A stretch of 36,217 bases of DNA. Source: Streptococcus sp. DD13 (GTDB lineage Bacteria; Bacillota; Bacilli; Lactobacillales; Streptococcaceae). Where the stretch lies: positions 802,122 to 838,338 of the forward strand of contig NZ_KQ969506.1 of the NCBI RefSeq assembly GCF_001578875.1. The letters run 5' to 3'. The translations under genes were made by a program, and so were the position numbers. The notes beneath the pieces were generated by a model. That model searched no databases. It had not been told where the DNA came from and was given only the letters and a program-made list of their open reading frames with translations. The stretch's first letter is position 1. Each line of letters begins with the position of its first letter. This document shows positions 22,984 through 30,576 of the stretch, piece after piece.

Positions 22984-23034
22984 GATAGGCCTCCTGCCTT
23001 TTGATATTCCCTTCTTTACCGACTGCGGATAAAG
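22947..23034. repeat. 88-bp direct repeat, copy 2
   Basis: Partner of 22530-22617; five differences, all single bases. Confidence 0.9.
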
Positions 23035-23039
23035 TCTAA

Positions 23040-23112
23040 GCGCCCTGCAGGACTCGAACCTGCTCAGAGTGGAGAAGACACAAATCAAAATCCCTCTGTT
23101 CCTTTTGAGCGC
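23040..23112 (-). other. tRNA-like fragment (T-arm and acceptor-like ends)
   Basis: On the minus strand the 3' part reads GCAGG-TTCGAGT-CCTGC, a perfect T-arm, followed by AGGGCGC. At 73 nt distance the 5' end reads GCGCTCA, which pairs with AGGGCGC at six of seven positions (one G-U). The part between lacks a normal D-arm and anticodon arm; instead CAGAG pairs with CTCTG over a long loop. It may be a decayed tRNA, a phage-borne tRNA-like element, or an attachment-site scar. It is probably not a working tRNA. Confidence 0.45.
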
Positions 23113-23113
23113 A

Positions 23114-23144
23114 TAAGAAAAGCACCTAGATCGAACTAAGTGCT
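23114..23144 (-). terminator. Terminator after the putative immunity gene
   Basis: AGCACTTAG-TTCGAT-CTAGGTGCT followed by TTTTCTT on the minus strand; the stem overlaps the stop codon of the gene at 23143. Confidence 0.75.
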
Positions 23145-23358
23145 AATTGATTACTTGGATTGAAATGATGTCACTCTCAAAGAGGGAGACCTCTGTGGGG
23201 CCATCAGTACTAGGATTGTCAATGAGGATAGTGATTTCGTCTTGTTCATCATTGTCCATTTCATCAACAAAATCTGTGACAACACCCTTGATGATTTCGC
23301 CATCGCTATTGACTGCCTGAACTTTTGAGCGTAGGTAGTTCCAAAGTCGCTTACTCAT
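23143..23358 (-). CDS. Small acidic protein, putative immunity partner of the Ntox50-like toxin
   Basis: This 71-residue protein is strongly acidic (DFVDEMDNDEQDE in the middle) and apparently rich in beta strands (ITILIDNP, EVSLFESDIISIQVIN). No family is recognised. Its ATG overlaps the stop of the upstream toxin-domain gene by 4 nt (ATGA), the usual arrangement for a toxin and its immunity protein, and a terminator closes the pair. An acidic small protein directly after a basic RNase-type toxin domain fits an immunity role, but this rests on position and composition only. It could instead be an unrelated phage late gene. Confidence 0.7.
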   Translation of the reverse strand: MSKRLWNYLRSKVQAVNSDGEIIKGVVTDFVDEMDNDEQDEITILIDNPSTDGPTEVSLFESDIISIQVIN

Positions 23359-23843
23359 TTACTGTTTCCTTTCCCTTTGATAGTTGGCACAATATGAGCG
23401 CCAGTCTTACTGTAATGAATACGGAAATCAGTAACGTTCTCAATAACTTCACCAGTTCTAGGGTCTATATACGTCCCTATAGGTTTGATTTGTGAGATGA
23501 TTTCCTGCATTTTGGTTGATTTCGGATTGTACTTGAATTGTCCAGTACCTGCGTATCTGTCAATAAGTGCTTGGCACTCCTCTTTAGTGATTGTCAGATA
23601 GCTTGGTGGATGCTTGCCATTGGATAGGTTTTGAGCTAAGTACTCCTCATAGCCTTTGGTGCCTCTGATGTGTCTTTCAAAATGCTCGCTATTTATTTCT
23701 GTCTTAATTATACCACTTTTGACGGATGAAATAAATTTTTCACGCATTTCTTTTTGTTCCGCCCTGTGCTTTTCCAGTTTAGCTAGTTCACGGTAAGCAC
23801 GCATAATGGTTGTTTTGATGACTGATCTAGCGTAGTTATCCAC
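23355..23843 (-). pseudogene. 5'-truncated phage minor capsid (MuF-type) protein with C-terminal Ntox50-like toxin domain
   Basis: The frame gives 162 residues from a GTG at 23843. The N-terminus DNYARSVIKTTIMRAYRELAKLEKHR looks like the inside of a phage minor capsid/MuF protein. The same frame continues upstream as NGLEV before a stop, and there is no ribosome-binding site, so the front of the gene has been lost. The C-terminal 75-80 residues (LTITKEECQALIDRYAGTGQ, PIGTYIDPRTGEVIENVTDF, RIHYSKTGAHIVPTIKGKG) match the pattern I know for polymorphic toxin type 50, a predicted RNase domain. Toxin domains fused to MuF proteins of temperate phages are an established class. Whether the remnant is expressed is unknown. 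Confidence 0.68.
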
Positions 23844-23885
23844 TTCTAATCCATTCTAGTTAGCAACCAGAAAAAATAAGTCCTA

Positions 23886-24056
23886 TTGGAAGCTACCAAG
23901 AACCTCATCAAATTCATCAAGTAAATACCTTTGGTTTCCGCAACTTTGACAACTTTAACACTAGAATTCTCATCGCTCTCAACATCAAAAAGGAGAAAAC
24001 CAACTTGGTCATCTCCAGATGTTAACTTTTTCTAACCACTATAGTTGGCAAAGAGC
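23886..24056 (+). mobile_element. ISL3-family (IS1167-like) transposase tail and right end
   Basis: LEATKNLIKFIK (23886-23921) and, after a one-base frame change, NTFGFRNFDNFNTRILIALN and IKKEKTNLVISRC (23924-24022) reproduce the C-terminus of ISL3/IS1167-type transposases. The following CACTATAGTTGGCAAAGAGC resembles the terminal inverted repeat of that family. Only this last part of the IS remains. It sits between the phage remnant and the distal end of the CRISPR array. Confidence 0.7.
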
Positions 24057-24162
24057 GAAAAAAAGCCTTGCTTCTGATATAGAAGCGAAAGCGGTGTGAT
24101 TTTATTTTTAGCTAGTATCCTAGTCTTTCTCCAAACTCTATTTTCCATTTTTAACAAAAACT
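24057..24162. other. Short spacer between IS remnant and CRISPR array
   Basis: About 100 bp of AT-rich sequence with no recognisable feature. It borders the leader-distal end of the array. Confidence 0.5.
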
Positions 24163-24855
24163 ATTTCAATCCACGCACCCGTGAAGGGTGCGACAACATT
24201 TCTATTTTTACCCGTCTTAAATACCTTATTTCAATCCACGCACCCGTGAAGGGTGCGACTCCGAGTTTGGACCCTGTAGGACGGAATCCAGATGATTTCA
24301 ATCCACGCACCCGTGAAGGGTGCGACTTTCACCAGGGATATATTCCTTGGGGATTGTTCCATTTCAATCCACGCACCCGTGAAGGGTGCGACCGGAGCTT
24401 CCAAGGCCTCGGACGGGACCCCTCAAGATTTCAATCCACGCACCCGTGAAGGGTGCGACGGAACAATAATTGACCCTAAATTCTTTAAAAATATTTCAAT
24501 CCACGCACCCGTGAAGGGTGCGACCACTGTATATGTTTTGAAAACGTCTAAGACGGTAATTTCAATCCACGCACCCGTGAAGGGTGCGACCAGCGGAGAT
24601 CCCTGTTCCAATCCTAAGTAAAACATTTCAATCCACGCACCCGTGAAGGGTGCGACATTGGAGCATGATAACCAGATTGTAAATCAACTTGATTTCAATC
24701 CACGCACCCGTGAAGGGTGCGACTGACACTCACGGCATACCGTGATATAATATAATCAATTTCAATCCACGCACCCGTGAAGGGTGCGACAACTTCAAGG
24801 TTGAATGTGAGGTTAAATAACTAATTTCAATCCACGCACCCGTGAAGGGTGCGAC
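24163..24855 (-). CRISPR. Type I-C CRISPR array, 11 repeats and 10 spacers
   Basis: Eleven 32-bp repeats, all identical by eye, start at 24163, 24228, 24295, 24361, 24428, 24493, 24559, 24625, 24692, 24759 and 24824. In transcript orientation (minus) the repeat begins GTCGCACCCTTCACGG and ends GTGGATTGAAAT, with the GCACCC/GGGTGC hairpin of type I-C repeats. The spacers are 33-35 bp. Transcription is taken to run from the cas2 side (high coordinates), since the leader-like sequence at 24856-25000 lies there and the operon points towards the array. Even the distal repeat is intact, which suggests little decay. No spacer was seen to match other parts of this window. Confidence 0.98.
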
Positions 24856-25000
24856 GGCGCGATATTGCACCGTTTGTGACAAAATTCAAAGTTTTATTCC
24901 CCACATCTCGTAATAAAACATAGATTTTCATCACTATAACAACATTTTTTCGCGCGAATCTCCCAAGGTTTGATGTTTAACCTAGATTCGCACTTAATTT
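24856..25000 (-). promoter_or_regulatory. CRISPR leader with conserved hairpin
   Basis: The sequence between cas2 and the first repeat contains an inverted repeat GCGAATCT (24954-24961) / AGATTCGC (24984-24991) with an inner AGGTT/TAACC, and then a TATAGT -10-like box (minus strand, 24938-24933). Similar GC-rich palindromes occur in other type I-C leaders as I recall them. It would contain the promoter of the pre-crRNA and the sequences read by the Cas1-Cas2 integrase. Confidence 0.6.
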
Positions 25001-25294
25001 TCACAAAAGTAAAACTCCAACATCAGGATCATAGCTGTCATCTCGACCAAGCGTCTCAACCCGATTCTGCCAATTTTTACCAAGTAAGTAAAAACGAATA
25101 CTGTCAGATTCTGAATCAATAATTGACAAGAGTTCACTTTTTATTTCAACAAATTCGGCAGGAGTGACTGAACATTCAAAAACGGAGTTTTGAACACGCT
25201 GTCCATAATCCACACAAACTTTTGCGACCTGACGCAGTCTTTTCCTACCTTTTACAGTTTCCGTATTCACATCATACGTTACTAATACCATCAT
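25001..25294 (-). CDS. cas2: CRISPR-associated protein Cas2
   Basis: This 97-residue protein starts MMVLVTYDVNTETVKGRKRL, the ferredoxin-like Cas2 fold with the conserved Asp at about 8 after the first strand. VQNSVFECSVTPAEF and SIRFYLLGKNW are typical of the I-C branch. With Cas1 it forms the adaptation complex that inserts new spacers at the leader end. AGGAG lies 7 nt before the first of two ATG codons. It is the last gene of the operon and ends at the edge of the leader, 145 bp from the first repeat. Confidence 0.95.
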   Translation of the reverse strand: MMVLVTYDVNTETVKGRKRLRQVAKVCVDYGQRVQNSVFECSVTPAEFVEIKSELLSIIDSESDSIRFYLLGKNWQNRVETLGRDDSYDPDVGVLLL

Positions 25295-25304
25295 ATAGCA
25301 ACTC

Positions 25305-26330
25305 CTATATTAAAAATGGAGGATAGGATTCCAATTCCCCGCGAATCGCTTTAGCCAATAACTGAGCCTGAACATAAGGTAATAACATCAATTTTACCTT
25401 TTCCTTCGTAAAAGGATGTTCAACCTCTGTGTGTTTTCGTTTTTGCCAGGCTTCAATAAAGGTTGCACGGCCTTTTTCTGTTAATATAACACTACCATTT
25501 TCCTTGTAGTCAAAATCTTTCTTGGTTAATTGTCCCTTATTAATCAGAGAAAAGACAAAGCGGTCAACGATAAAAGAACGAAATTCCTCCACCAAATCCA
25601 GTGCTAAGCTCGCACGACCAGGTCTATCTGTGTGAAAGAAACCGACATAACTATCTAAGCCAACCGCTTCTAGAGCTGACTGGCATTCATTCGTTAATAA
25701 GCTATAACCAAATGAGAGAAGGGCATTGACACAATCCATTGGAGGCCGTCTGGTGCGACCTTTAAACTGAAAGGTTTCCTTATCCGTCAATACTAAATCA
25801 TTAAAAATCCGAAAGTATTGATTAGCTGCCTGTCCTTCTATTCCCAACAACGAGTCCTTGTCTGAGGCTGCTTGAACTTCTTCTAATGCCCAGGTCAACT
25901 CTGTGTTTATCTCTTCAAAAAGTTGAGAGTCGACCCTATCTCTATGATCTCGCTTGAATCGTAGAAGGTACTTTCTGGAATTTGAAATCTTTGCAAGAAT
26001 AAAGCGCTTTGCATAGTCTAGTGATTGTTCATCATCTGCCAAACGATAATGAAGTCTCCGCAATAAAACGCTCCCATTTGTGCGTCCTACATAACGCCCG
26101 CAAAAACGTCCTTGTGGGGTGTGGAAAGACAAATTGATTTGATGTTCTGTACAAAGCTCTATAAGTGCCGGTGAGGCGCCCAAATACGAAAAGCAAACAA
26201 TACCATCAATAATGCGATAAGGAAATCGATGAACCACTTTTCCTTCTTGCTTAATAACAATATTATCCCTTTCACGCGTTAAATAAAAGTTATCTTGTGT
26301 CAAATATAAAGTATTCAACAGCTTTTTCAT
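25305..26330 (-). CDS. cas1: CRISPR-associated endonuclease Cas1
   Basis: This 341-residue integrase inserts spacers into the array. It shows the N-terminal beta domain (MKKLLNTLYLTQDNFYLTRE) and the catalytic helical domain with GIEGQAANQYF (conserved Glu), GFFHTDRPGRASLALDLVEEFR (conserved His and downstream Asp/Glu metal ligands) and a C-terminal SYPPFLI. Length and motifs fit type I-C Cas1. Its ATG overlaps the cas4 stop by 4 nt (ATGA), and cas2 starts 10 nt after its stop, so the three adaptation genes are translated together. Confidence 0.96.
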   Translation of the reverse strand: MKKLLNTLYLTQDNFYLTRERDNIVIKQEGKVVHRFPYRIIDGIVCFSYLGASPALIELCTEHQINLSFHTPQGRFCGRYVGRTNGSVLLRRLHYRLADDEQSLDYAKRFILAKISNSRKYLLRFKRDHRDRVDSQLFEEINTELTWALEEVQAASDKDSLLGIEGQAANQYFRIFNDLVLTDKETFQFKGRTRRPPMDCVNALLSFGYSLLTNECQSALEAVGLDSYVGFFHTDRPGRASLALDLVEEFRSFIVDRFVFSLINKGQLTKKDFDYKENGSVILTEKGRATFIEAWQKRKHTEVEHPFTKEKVKLMLLPYVQAQLLAKAIRGELESYPPFLI

Positions 26331-26998
26331 AAGCTTTCCTCACTTTTCAGCGCTTGGAAAATGTAATTGTCAATATTGCGTGTCTTTTTGCTTAAACGGG
26401 GCATGCAAATATCAACCAAAGAACACAGTTGGCAATTTTTAAAATACTCAGCTTTTGGAATCAACTTTTTATCATAATATTCATGCATTTGACAAGCTAG
26501 CTCAGCTACTTCTTGACGCAAATCAGAAGTCATCACAATTAGCTTTTTTTGATTGACACTATGATAATAAAGATACCCCTTTTCAATATGACAACCTAAT
26601 GTTTCTTCAAGGCAAATTGTTTGGGCAACCAGCTGAACAATATCACGATTGTCTCTTTTCGGTTTTCCTCGTTTGTATTCCACAATGACAGGTAACCATT
26701 TCCCACGTTTTCCTTTTAGAGAGATACCTTCTTCATCTTTGTAAAATTCAACTACATCTAAAATCCCATATAGTCCAAGTTCCTTTGATGAGACATGCAT
26801 GGCTCGTGAGGTGATGATATCTTTGCGCTTTTCTTTTATATAGGGATTATCTGCTTTTTGATGCAAAATTTGCCCATGAGCTGTCGCTTCGTTTTCAGCC
26901 CACTGTTGCTCAATATGAATCAAACTCCATTGGCGCTTGCAGAATTGGAAATGCTGAATACCAGACAACATCAAATAGTCACTTTCAGCATAAGCCAT
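26327..26998 (-). CDS. cas4: CRISPR-associated exonuclease Cas4
   Basis: This 223-residue RecB-type nuclease has a [4Fe-4S] cluster and helps select PAM-bearing, correctly oriented prespacers. The first cluster Cys is at about 20 (IQHFQFCKRQW). The other three are clustered near the C-terminus in NCQLCSLVDICMP. Nuclease residues include the LGLYGILDVVEF Asp and the VIVEYKRGKPK Glu-x-Lys motif. All key residues are in place. It starts one nt after the cas7 stop and overlaps cas1. Confidence 0.95.
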   Translation of the reverse strand: MAYAESDYLMLSGIQHFQFCKRQWSLIHIEQQWAENEATAHGQILHQKADNPYIKEKRKDIITSRAMHVSSKELGLYGILDVVEFYKDEEGISLKGKRGKWLPVIVEYKRGKPKRDNRDIVQLVAQTICLEETLGCHIEKGYLYYHSVNQKKLIVMTSDLRQEVAELACQMHEYYDKKLIPKAEYFKNCQLCSLVDICMPRLSKKTRNIDNYIFQALKSEESL

Positions 26999-26999
26999 C

Positions 27000-27848
27000 T
27001 TACAGTCCTTCTAAAACATCAACTTTCAGTCCTTTAGTTTCATATTCTGACAATTTTTCTTGATTGAGATGAATACCATAATCTTCGTAACTATCCTTAT
27101 CTTGTTTTTCTTCGTCAAATTCAAACAAGTCAAAAACACGCGCGCTGGAGACATTTCCTAACTTATTAGAATGAGTAAACCAGAATACTTCTCTTACCCG
27201 CATAGAACCTTCAGGGCGTGCAGAAGATGCGTCATTTTCAAAAAGACTGATGAGGGCTTCCTTAATGACCTCGGCATCTTCATTAGAGAATCCTGTTTTT
27301 TCAGCAAAATTTGGATTAATCGAACCTTTGATGACATAAACACCATAGTCTACGAAATGTTTAGTTCCCATGGTATCAGATGAACGCCCGCTTTCATTTT
27401 TAGCTTCCATACCATTAGTGCTACGGGTGATTTGCAGACTGGAGATGACGATTGGGTCTAGGGACTTCGCCATACTGATGGAAACTGGACCGCGTACGCC
27501 AATTGATTTTTTTAAATAAGTAAAGACTTGACCAAAAGAACGGACATCTAACCATAATTGATTGGCTTTTTCTTCAATTTCACTGTCAGGGGTTTTTGCT
27601 TCAAATTGATTTGAGAAACGTTTTTCCAAAGACTTAAAATCGTCTTCAATACGATCTCCTGCCTGTACAAATATAGACTGCCCCATGTCTTGCATACGAT
27701 TTCTGATTTTGCGTTTAATTGAAACATCACTCATCAAACCATAACCTTTGGCATCTGTTCTAGGCATATTTCCCGATAAGGGATCACCATTTGCATTAGC
27801 TTCTTTCACTTCAACTGTTACCATGAAATCAATTTTGTGTTCCAACAT
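27000..27848 (-). CDS. cas7: Type I-C Cascade backbone protein Cas7 (Csd2)
   Basis: This 282-residue Csd2 protein coats the spacer part of the crRNA along the Cascade filament. The N-terminus KIDFMVTVEVKEANANGDPLSGNMPRTDAKGYGLMSDV is the family signature, followed by IKRKIRNRM. Central motifs include RSFGQVFTYLK, GVRGPVSISMAKSLDP and the glycine-bearing TRSTNGMEAKNESGRSSDTMGTKHFVDYGVY. Length is normal. The ATG follows the cas8c stop by 3 nt. A short frame antisense to it is a shadow. Confidence 0.95.
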   Translation of the reverse strand: MLEHKIDFMVTVEVKEANANGDPLSGNMPRTDAKGYGLMSDVSIKRKIRNRMQDMGQSIFVQAGDRIEDDFKSLEKRFSNQFEAKTPDSEIEEKANQLWLDVRSFGQVFTYLKKSIGVRGPVSISMAKSLDPIVISSLQITRSTNGMEAKNESGRSSDTMGTKHFVDYGVYVIKGSINPNFAEKTGFSNEDAEVIKEALISLFENDASSARPEGSMRVREVFWFTHSNKLGNVSSARVFDLFEFDEEKQDKDSYEDYGIHLNQEKLSEYETKGLKVDVLEGL

Positions 27849-27851
27849 ATC

Positions 27852-29738
27852 TTATCCCTCGTTTTCTTTAGTTTGTTTAGTGTAATAAAATTGTTTTTCA
27901 GCATAGTAGCCAAAGATAAATTTATAATCTAATGGCTGTGTAAAGTCCTTATGAGCAAACATTGGTGTCAAGAGTTGAATAATTTCTTCTCTTTCCTTTT
28001 CCAGTTTATGCCAAAGGCCTGGTCTATTCAGCTTCAACACTTCCTCATAAGTCTTAATTTTATTTTCTAAGTGATTCATCATCTTAGCTGGTTGACCTGT
28101 ATAAGCATTCCAATACCGCTCAGCATTTGTGATACGTTCTTGACTGCCACCATCTAAAGCATAACGCTGTGCTTCGAACAGTTCATAAATTGCAAGCAAG
28201 CGCCCAAATAAATAAGAACGGTCTGTTTCTTGATGGTCTAACATTGGAGTAAACTCCCTTCCATATTGTTTGTGTAAAATCGCTAAACTAACTTGTTGCA
28301 CTTGATACCAGTGTTTAGAATATTTTTGTCTTTGCTTGATGTTGTCTTCTATTTTTTTAACAAGAGTATTTGGTATTGGTTTTCCATCAATCAAAGCAGT
28401 TACTAATTTCTGATATTGATCACTTCGAAAAGCATCATTGTCTAATTCTAAATAACGTTCTCTATCAACACCGTATGCAACATTGATTATTTCATTAAAA
28501 GTTGGTGTTTTTAATTTATAGTTTCCTGCCTTAGTTCTGACTTCCCAAGAATAATTTTCTTGCCAAGTTTTCAGATTTTTCAATAATTGGGAAGCTTGTA
28601 ATTGGCGGAAATATTTTAATGCAATACGGCCATTGCTTGTTTTATTCAGTATTGCAACATTGTAGGTTGCTTCTTCACCAAATAATTTTCGCCCCTTGAT
28701 AAATGAAGAACCTATTTGTCTATTTTCTTCATTTGGTTTGATGGAAACCAGAGCGTCTTCTTCGTCTTCAGCATCTTCAAACAAATCATTAAAAGCTGGA
28801 TTTACAATATCCAATTGGCTCTCATTCACTAAATCATCACTAAACCAATTAATCAAGTATTGTGACGAAGCAATCCAGGCGTTGCTATTATTATTCTCCA
28901 ACAGATACTTAATCATCAAATGGATTTTTTCTGAAGTTTCATAGCCAACACTAAAAACATCTTCCCGCTCCTTAAAACGTCCTTTATAGGCTTCGCCTTT
29001 ATTACTAACCGAAATGATTTTAGCATTTCCCATCAGTCCTCGATGTTTATTGGTAATTTGCTCCGTTTGTCCACTAATATTACAGGTCCCCAAATTGTCA
29101 CGATTAGCTGTTACTAACGAAATAAATGATTGATGCAATGCTTTATAACTAGTTACTGATTCATCTTTAAAACCATGAAATTGTACAACTGTAAACTCTA
29201 AGAAATAAGCTGATAAATCAATCGTTTTGTTTTTTCCAGTAGAGTCAGGATAGGTAATTTTCAAACCTTCTCTTTGATATTGCCTACCAAATAAAGAGTG
29301 AAGAATATGACTTAAAAAATCCGGTCGAAGAATAAATTGTTGAATCCTTTTCAAAAATCCTTTAACCTCATCCTCTTCGCAAACATCAATCCAATTGGAT
29401 AATTGATCATGAAATTTATCATACTGCGATTGGCTTTCTTCAGACACATAATAAGAAAACTTATCCACCAGCGGATGAGGAGCAGGACTAGAACCTGACC
29501 TTGCAACAGAATCTGAAGTTACCGGAAAGATAATGGTTTGATTTTCACCCATGACTTCCGCCTTATAAAAACTACCATCCTGATTTAATTTTACCGAGAT
29601 AATATTCTTCCCATTTGACTTCAAACTAGTATGATAAATCGGCAACAAAACAGTCCCACTGTTTCCATCTTGTTGATCAACTAAACCTGTTTCTTCTGCT
29701 TTTTCATAAGCATGTAAGAGAGAAGTAAAAAAATCCAT
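27852..29738 (-). CDS. cas8c: Type I-C Cascade large subunit Cas8c (Csd1)
   Basis: This 628-residue Csd1 protein is the large subunit that reads the PAM and stabilises the R-loop. It begins MDFFTSLLHAYEKAEETGLV, the typical start, with a N-terminal beta-rich domain (LLPIYHTSLKSNGKNIISV). Later segments such as NKHRGLMGNAKIISVSNKGEAYKG, ALKYFRQLQASQLLKNLKTW and LGRLLAIYELFEAQRYALDG-like FGRLLAIYELFEAQRYALDG are family hallmarks. In type I-C the 3' part of this gene often yields a separate small Cas11 subunit by internal initiation; no candidate start was chosen here. Its ATG shares a base with the cas5 stop (TAATG). Confidence 0.94.
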   Translation of the reverse strand: MDFFTSLLHAYEKAEETGLVDQQDGNSGTVLLPIYHTSLKSNGKNIISVKLNQDGSFYKAEVMGENQTIIFPVTSDSVARSGSSPAPHPLVDKFSYYVSEESQSQYDKFHDQLSNWIDVCEEDEVKGFLKRIQQFILRPDFLSHILHSLFGRQYQREGLKITYPDSTGKNKTIDLSAYFLEFTVVQFHGFKDESVTSYKALHQSFISLVTANRDNLGTCNISGQTEQITNKHRGLMGNAKIISVSNKGEAYKGRFKEREDVFSVGYETSEKIHLMIKYLLENNNSNAWIASSQYLINWFSDDLVNESQLDIVNPAFNDLFEDAEDEEDALVSIKPNEENRQIGSSFIKGRKLFGEEATYNVAILNKTSNGRIALKYFRQLQASQLLKNLKTWQENYSWEVRTKAGNYKLKTPTFNEIINVAYGVDRERYLELDNDAFRSDQYQKLVTALIDGKPIPNTLVKKIEDNIKQRQKYSKHWYQVQQVSLAILHKQYGREFTPMLDHQETDRSYLFGRLLAIYELFEAQRYALDGGSQERITNAERYWNAYTGQPAKMMNHLENKIKTYEEVLKLNRPGLWHKLEKEREEIIQLLTPMFAHKDFTQPLDYKFIFGYYAEKQFYYTKQTKENEG

Positions 29739-30466
29739 TAGTTTTCCCCTTTCTCTATGGCTTCATATTCTTTATATTCTTCGTCAACTGATTTAATATG
29801 ACCAGGCGTTTTAAATACGTAACTAGACAGAGTATTTTCAATCTCACACTCAGACTGAGGCTTAAACTTAATCACACCATTGTTCATTACTGTCTTAGAA
29901 AAATATGACTTCAAAGGCGTTTCTTTATCAGTCGGATAGGCAAACGAATGAAACATAATGCCTAAATCGATTGAAATTCCATCGTAGTAAGAAGGAATCG
30001 TTTCATATTCTTCCTGACTAATTTCATCTACCAAACCAAAGCACTCTCTTGTACCAAGAAAAACATCTCGCCGTCCACCTTTTCGAATCGAGCGTTGCAT
30101 AATGGCCTCGTGTTTGTTAGGTAGCCTATCTTGCATTAAATCTTCACGATTTTCATTCCATATAAAATGAAATTTTACAAGGTACTCCACATCACTCAAA
30201 TAGGACACATAGCTCAAATCGGCACTATAGTCATGCAACAAAGCACGGACACCGTGTAGCTCTGTCTGAATCTGATTGACCACCTTAACCTCAGTCACAA
30301 TATTTGTAAATGTTGGCTTATGATAGATGCTATCAATCATGCCTTGCAGTGCTTGTCTAGTTGGAACTGAGTACGATGATCTTTCGCTTCCGCCTTTAGT
30401 GGCAGGACTCGTGAAAAGCGCCCGATCTCCACGAACTCTAACATAGAAATTTCTTGACCTGTACAA
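29738..30466 (-). CDS. cas5: Type I-C crRNA-processing nuclease Cas5c (Cas5d)
   Basis: This 242-residue protein cuts the pre-crRNA within each repeat and holds the 5' handle in Cascade; type I-C has no Cas6. It reads MYRSRNFYVRVRGDRALFTS with the glycine-bearing KGGSERSSYSVPTRQALQGM segment and SIRKGGRRDVFLGTRECFG. The start is a TTG at 30466, supported by AGGAGG 8 nt upstream and by the expected N-terminal sequence; no in-frame ATG fits. The gene is separated from cas3 by 110 nt, unlike the tightly packed genes after it. Confidence 0.94.
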   Translation of the reverse strand: MYRSRNFYVRVRGDRALFTSPATKGGSERSSYSVPTRQALQGMIDSIYHKPTFTNIVTEVKVVNQIQTELHGVRALLHDYSADLSYVSYLSDVEYLVKFHFIWNENREDLMQDRLPNKHEAIMQRSIRKGGRRDVFLGTRECFGLVDEISQEEYETIPSYYDGISIDLGIMFHSFAYPTDKETPLKSYFSKTVMNNGVIKFKPQSECEIENTLSSYVFKTPGHIKSVDEEYKEYEAIEKGEN

Positions 30467-30576
30467 AGTGAAAACCTCCTTCTGTAATTTTATAATCTTA
30501 GCACTAAAAATTTTAAAAGTTAGTAATTTTTCCCATCATAACGAAATTCTCTACTGACTCGTTGGCCTATTTCATT
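30467..30576 (-). promoter_or_regulatory. 110-nt gap between cas3 and cas5, possible internal promoter
   Basis: The gap is AT-rich and contains TATAAAAT (about 30488-30495, minus strand) roughly 20 nt before the cas5 TTG and its AGGAGG. No terminator is seen. A weak second promoter for the Cascade and adaptation genes is possible. Confidence 0.3.

Noticed and set aside
23040-23112. Functional tRNA gene
   Set aside because: The T-arm and ends fit but there is no D-arm or proper anticodon stem.
24096-24626. Open frames across the CRISPR array with repeated HAPVKGAT or NPRTREGCD
   Set aside because: They translate the CRISPR repeats and are not genes.
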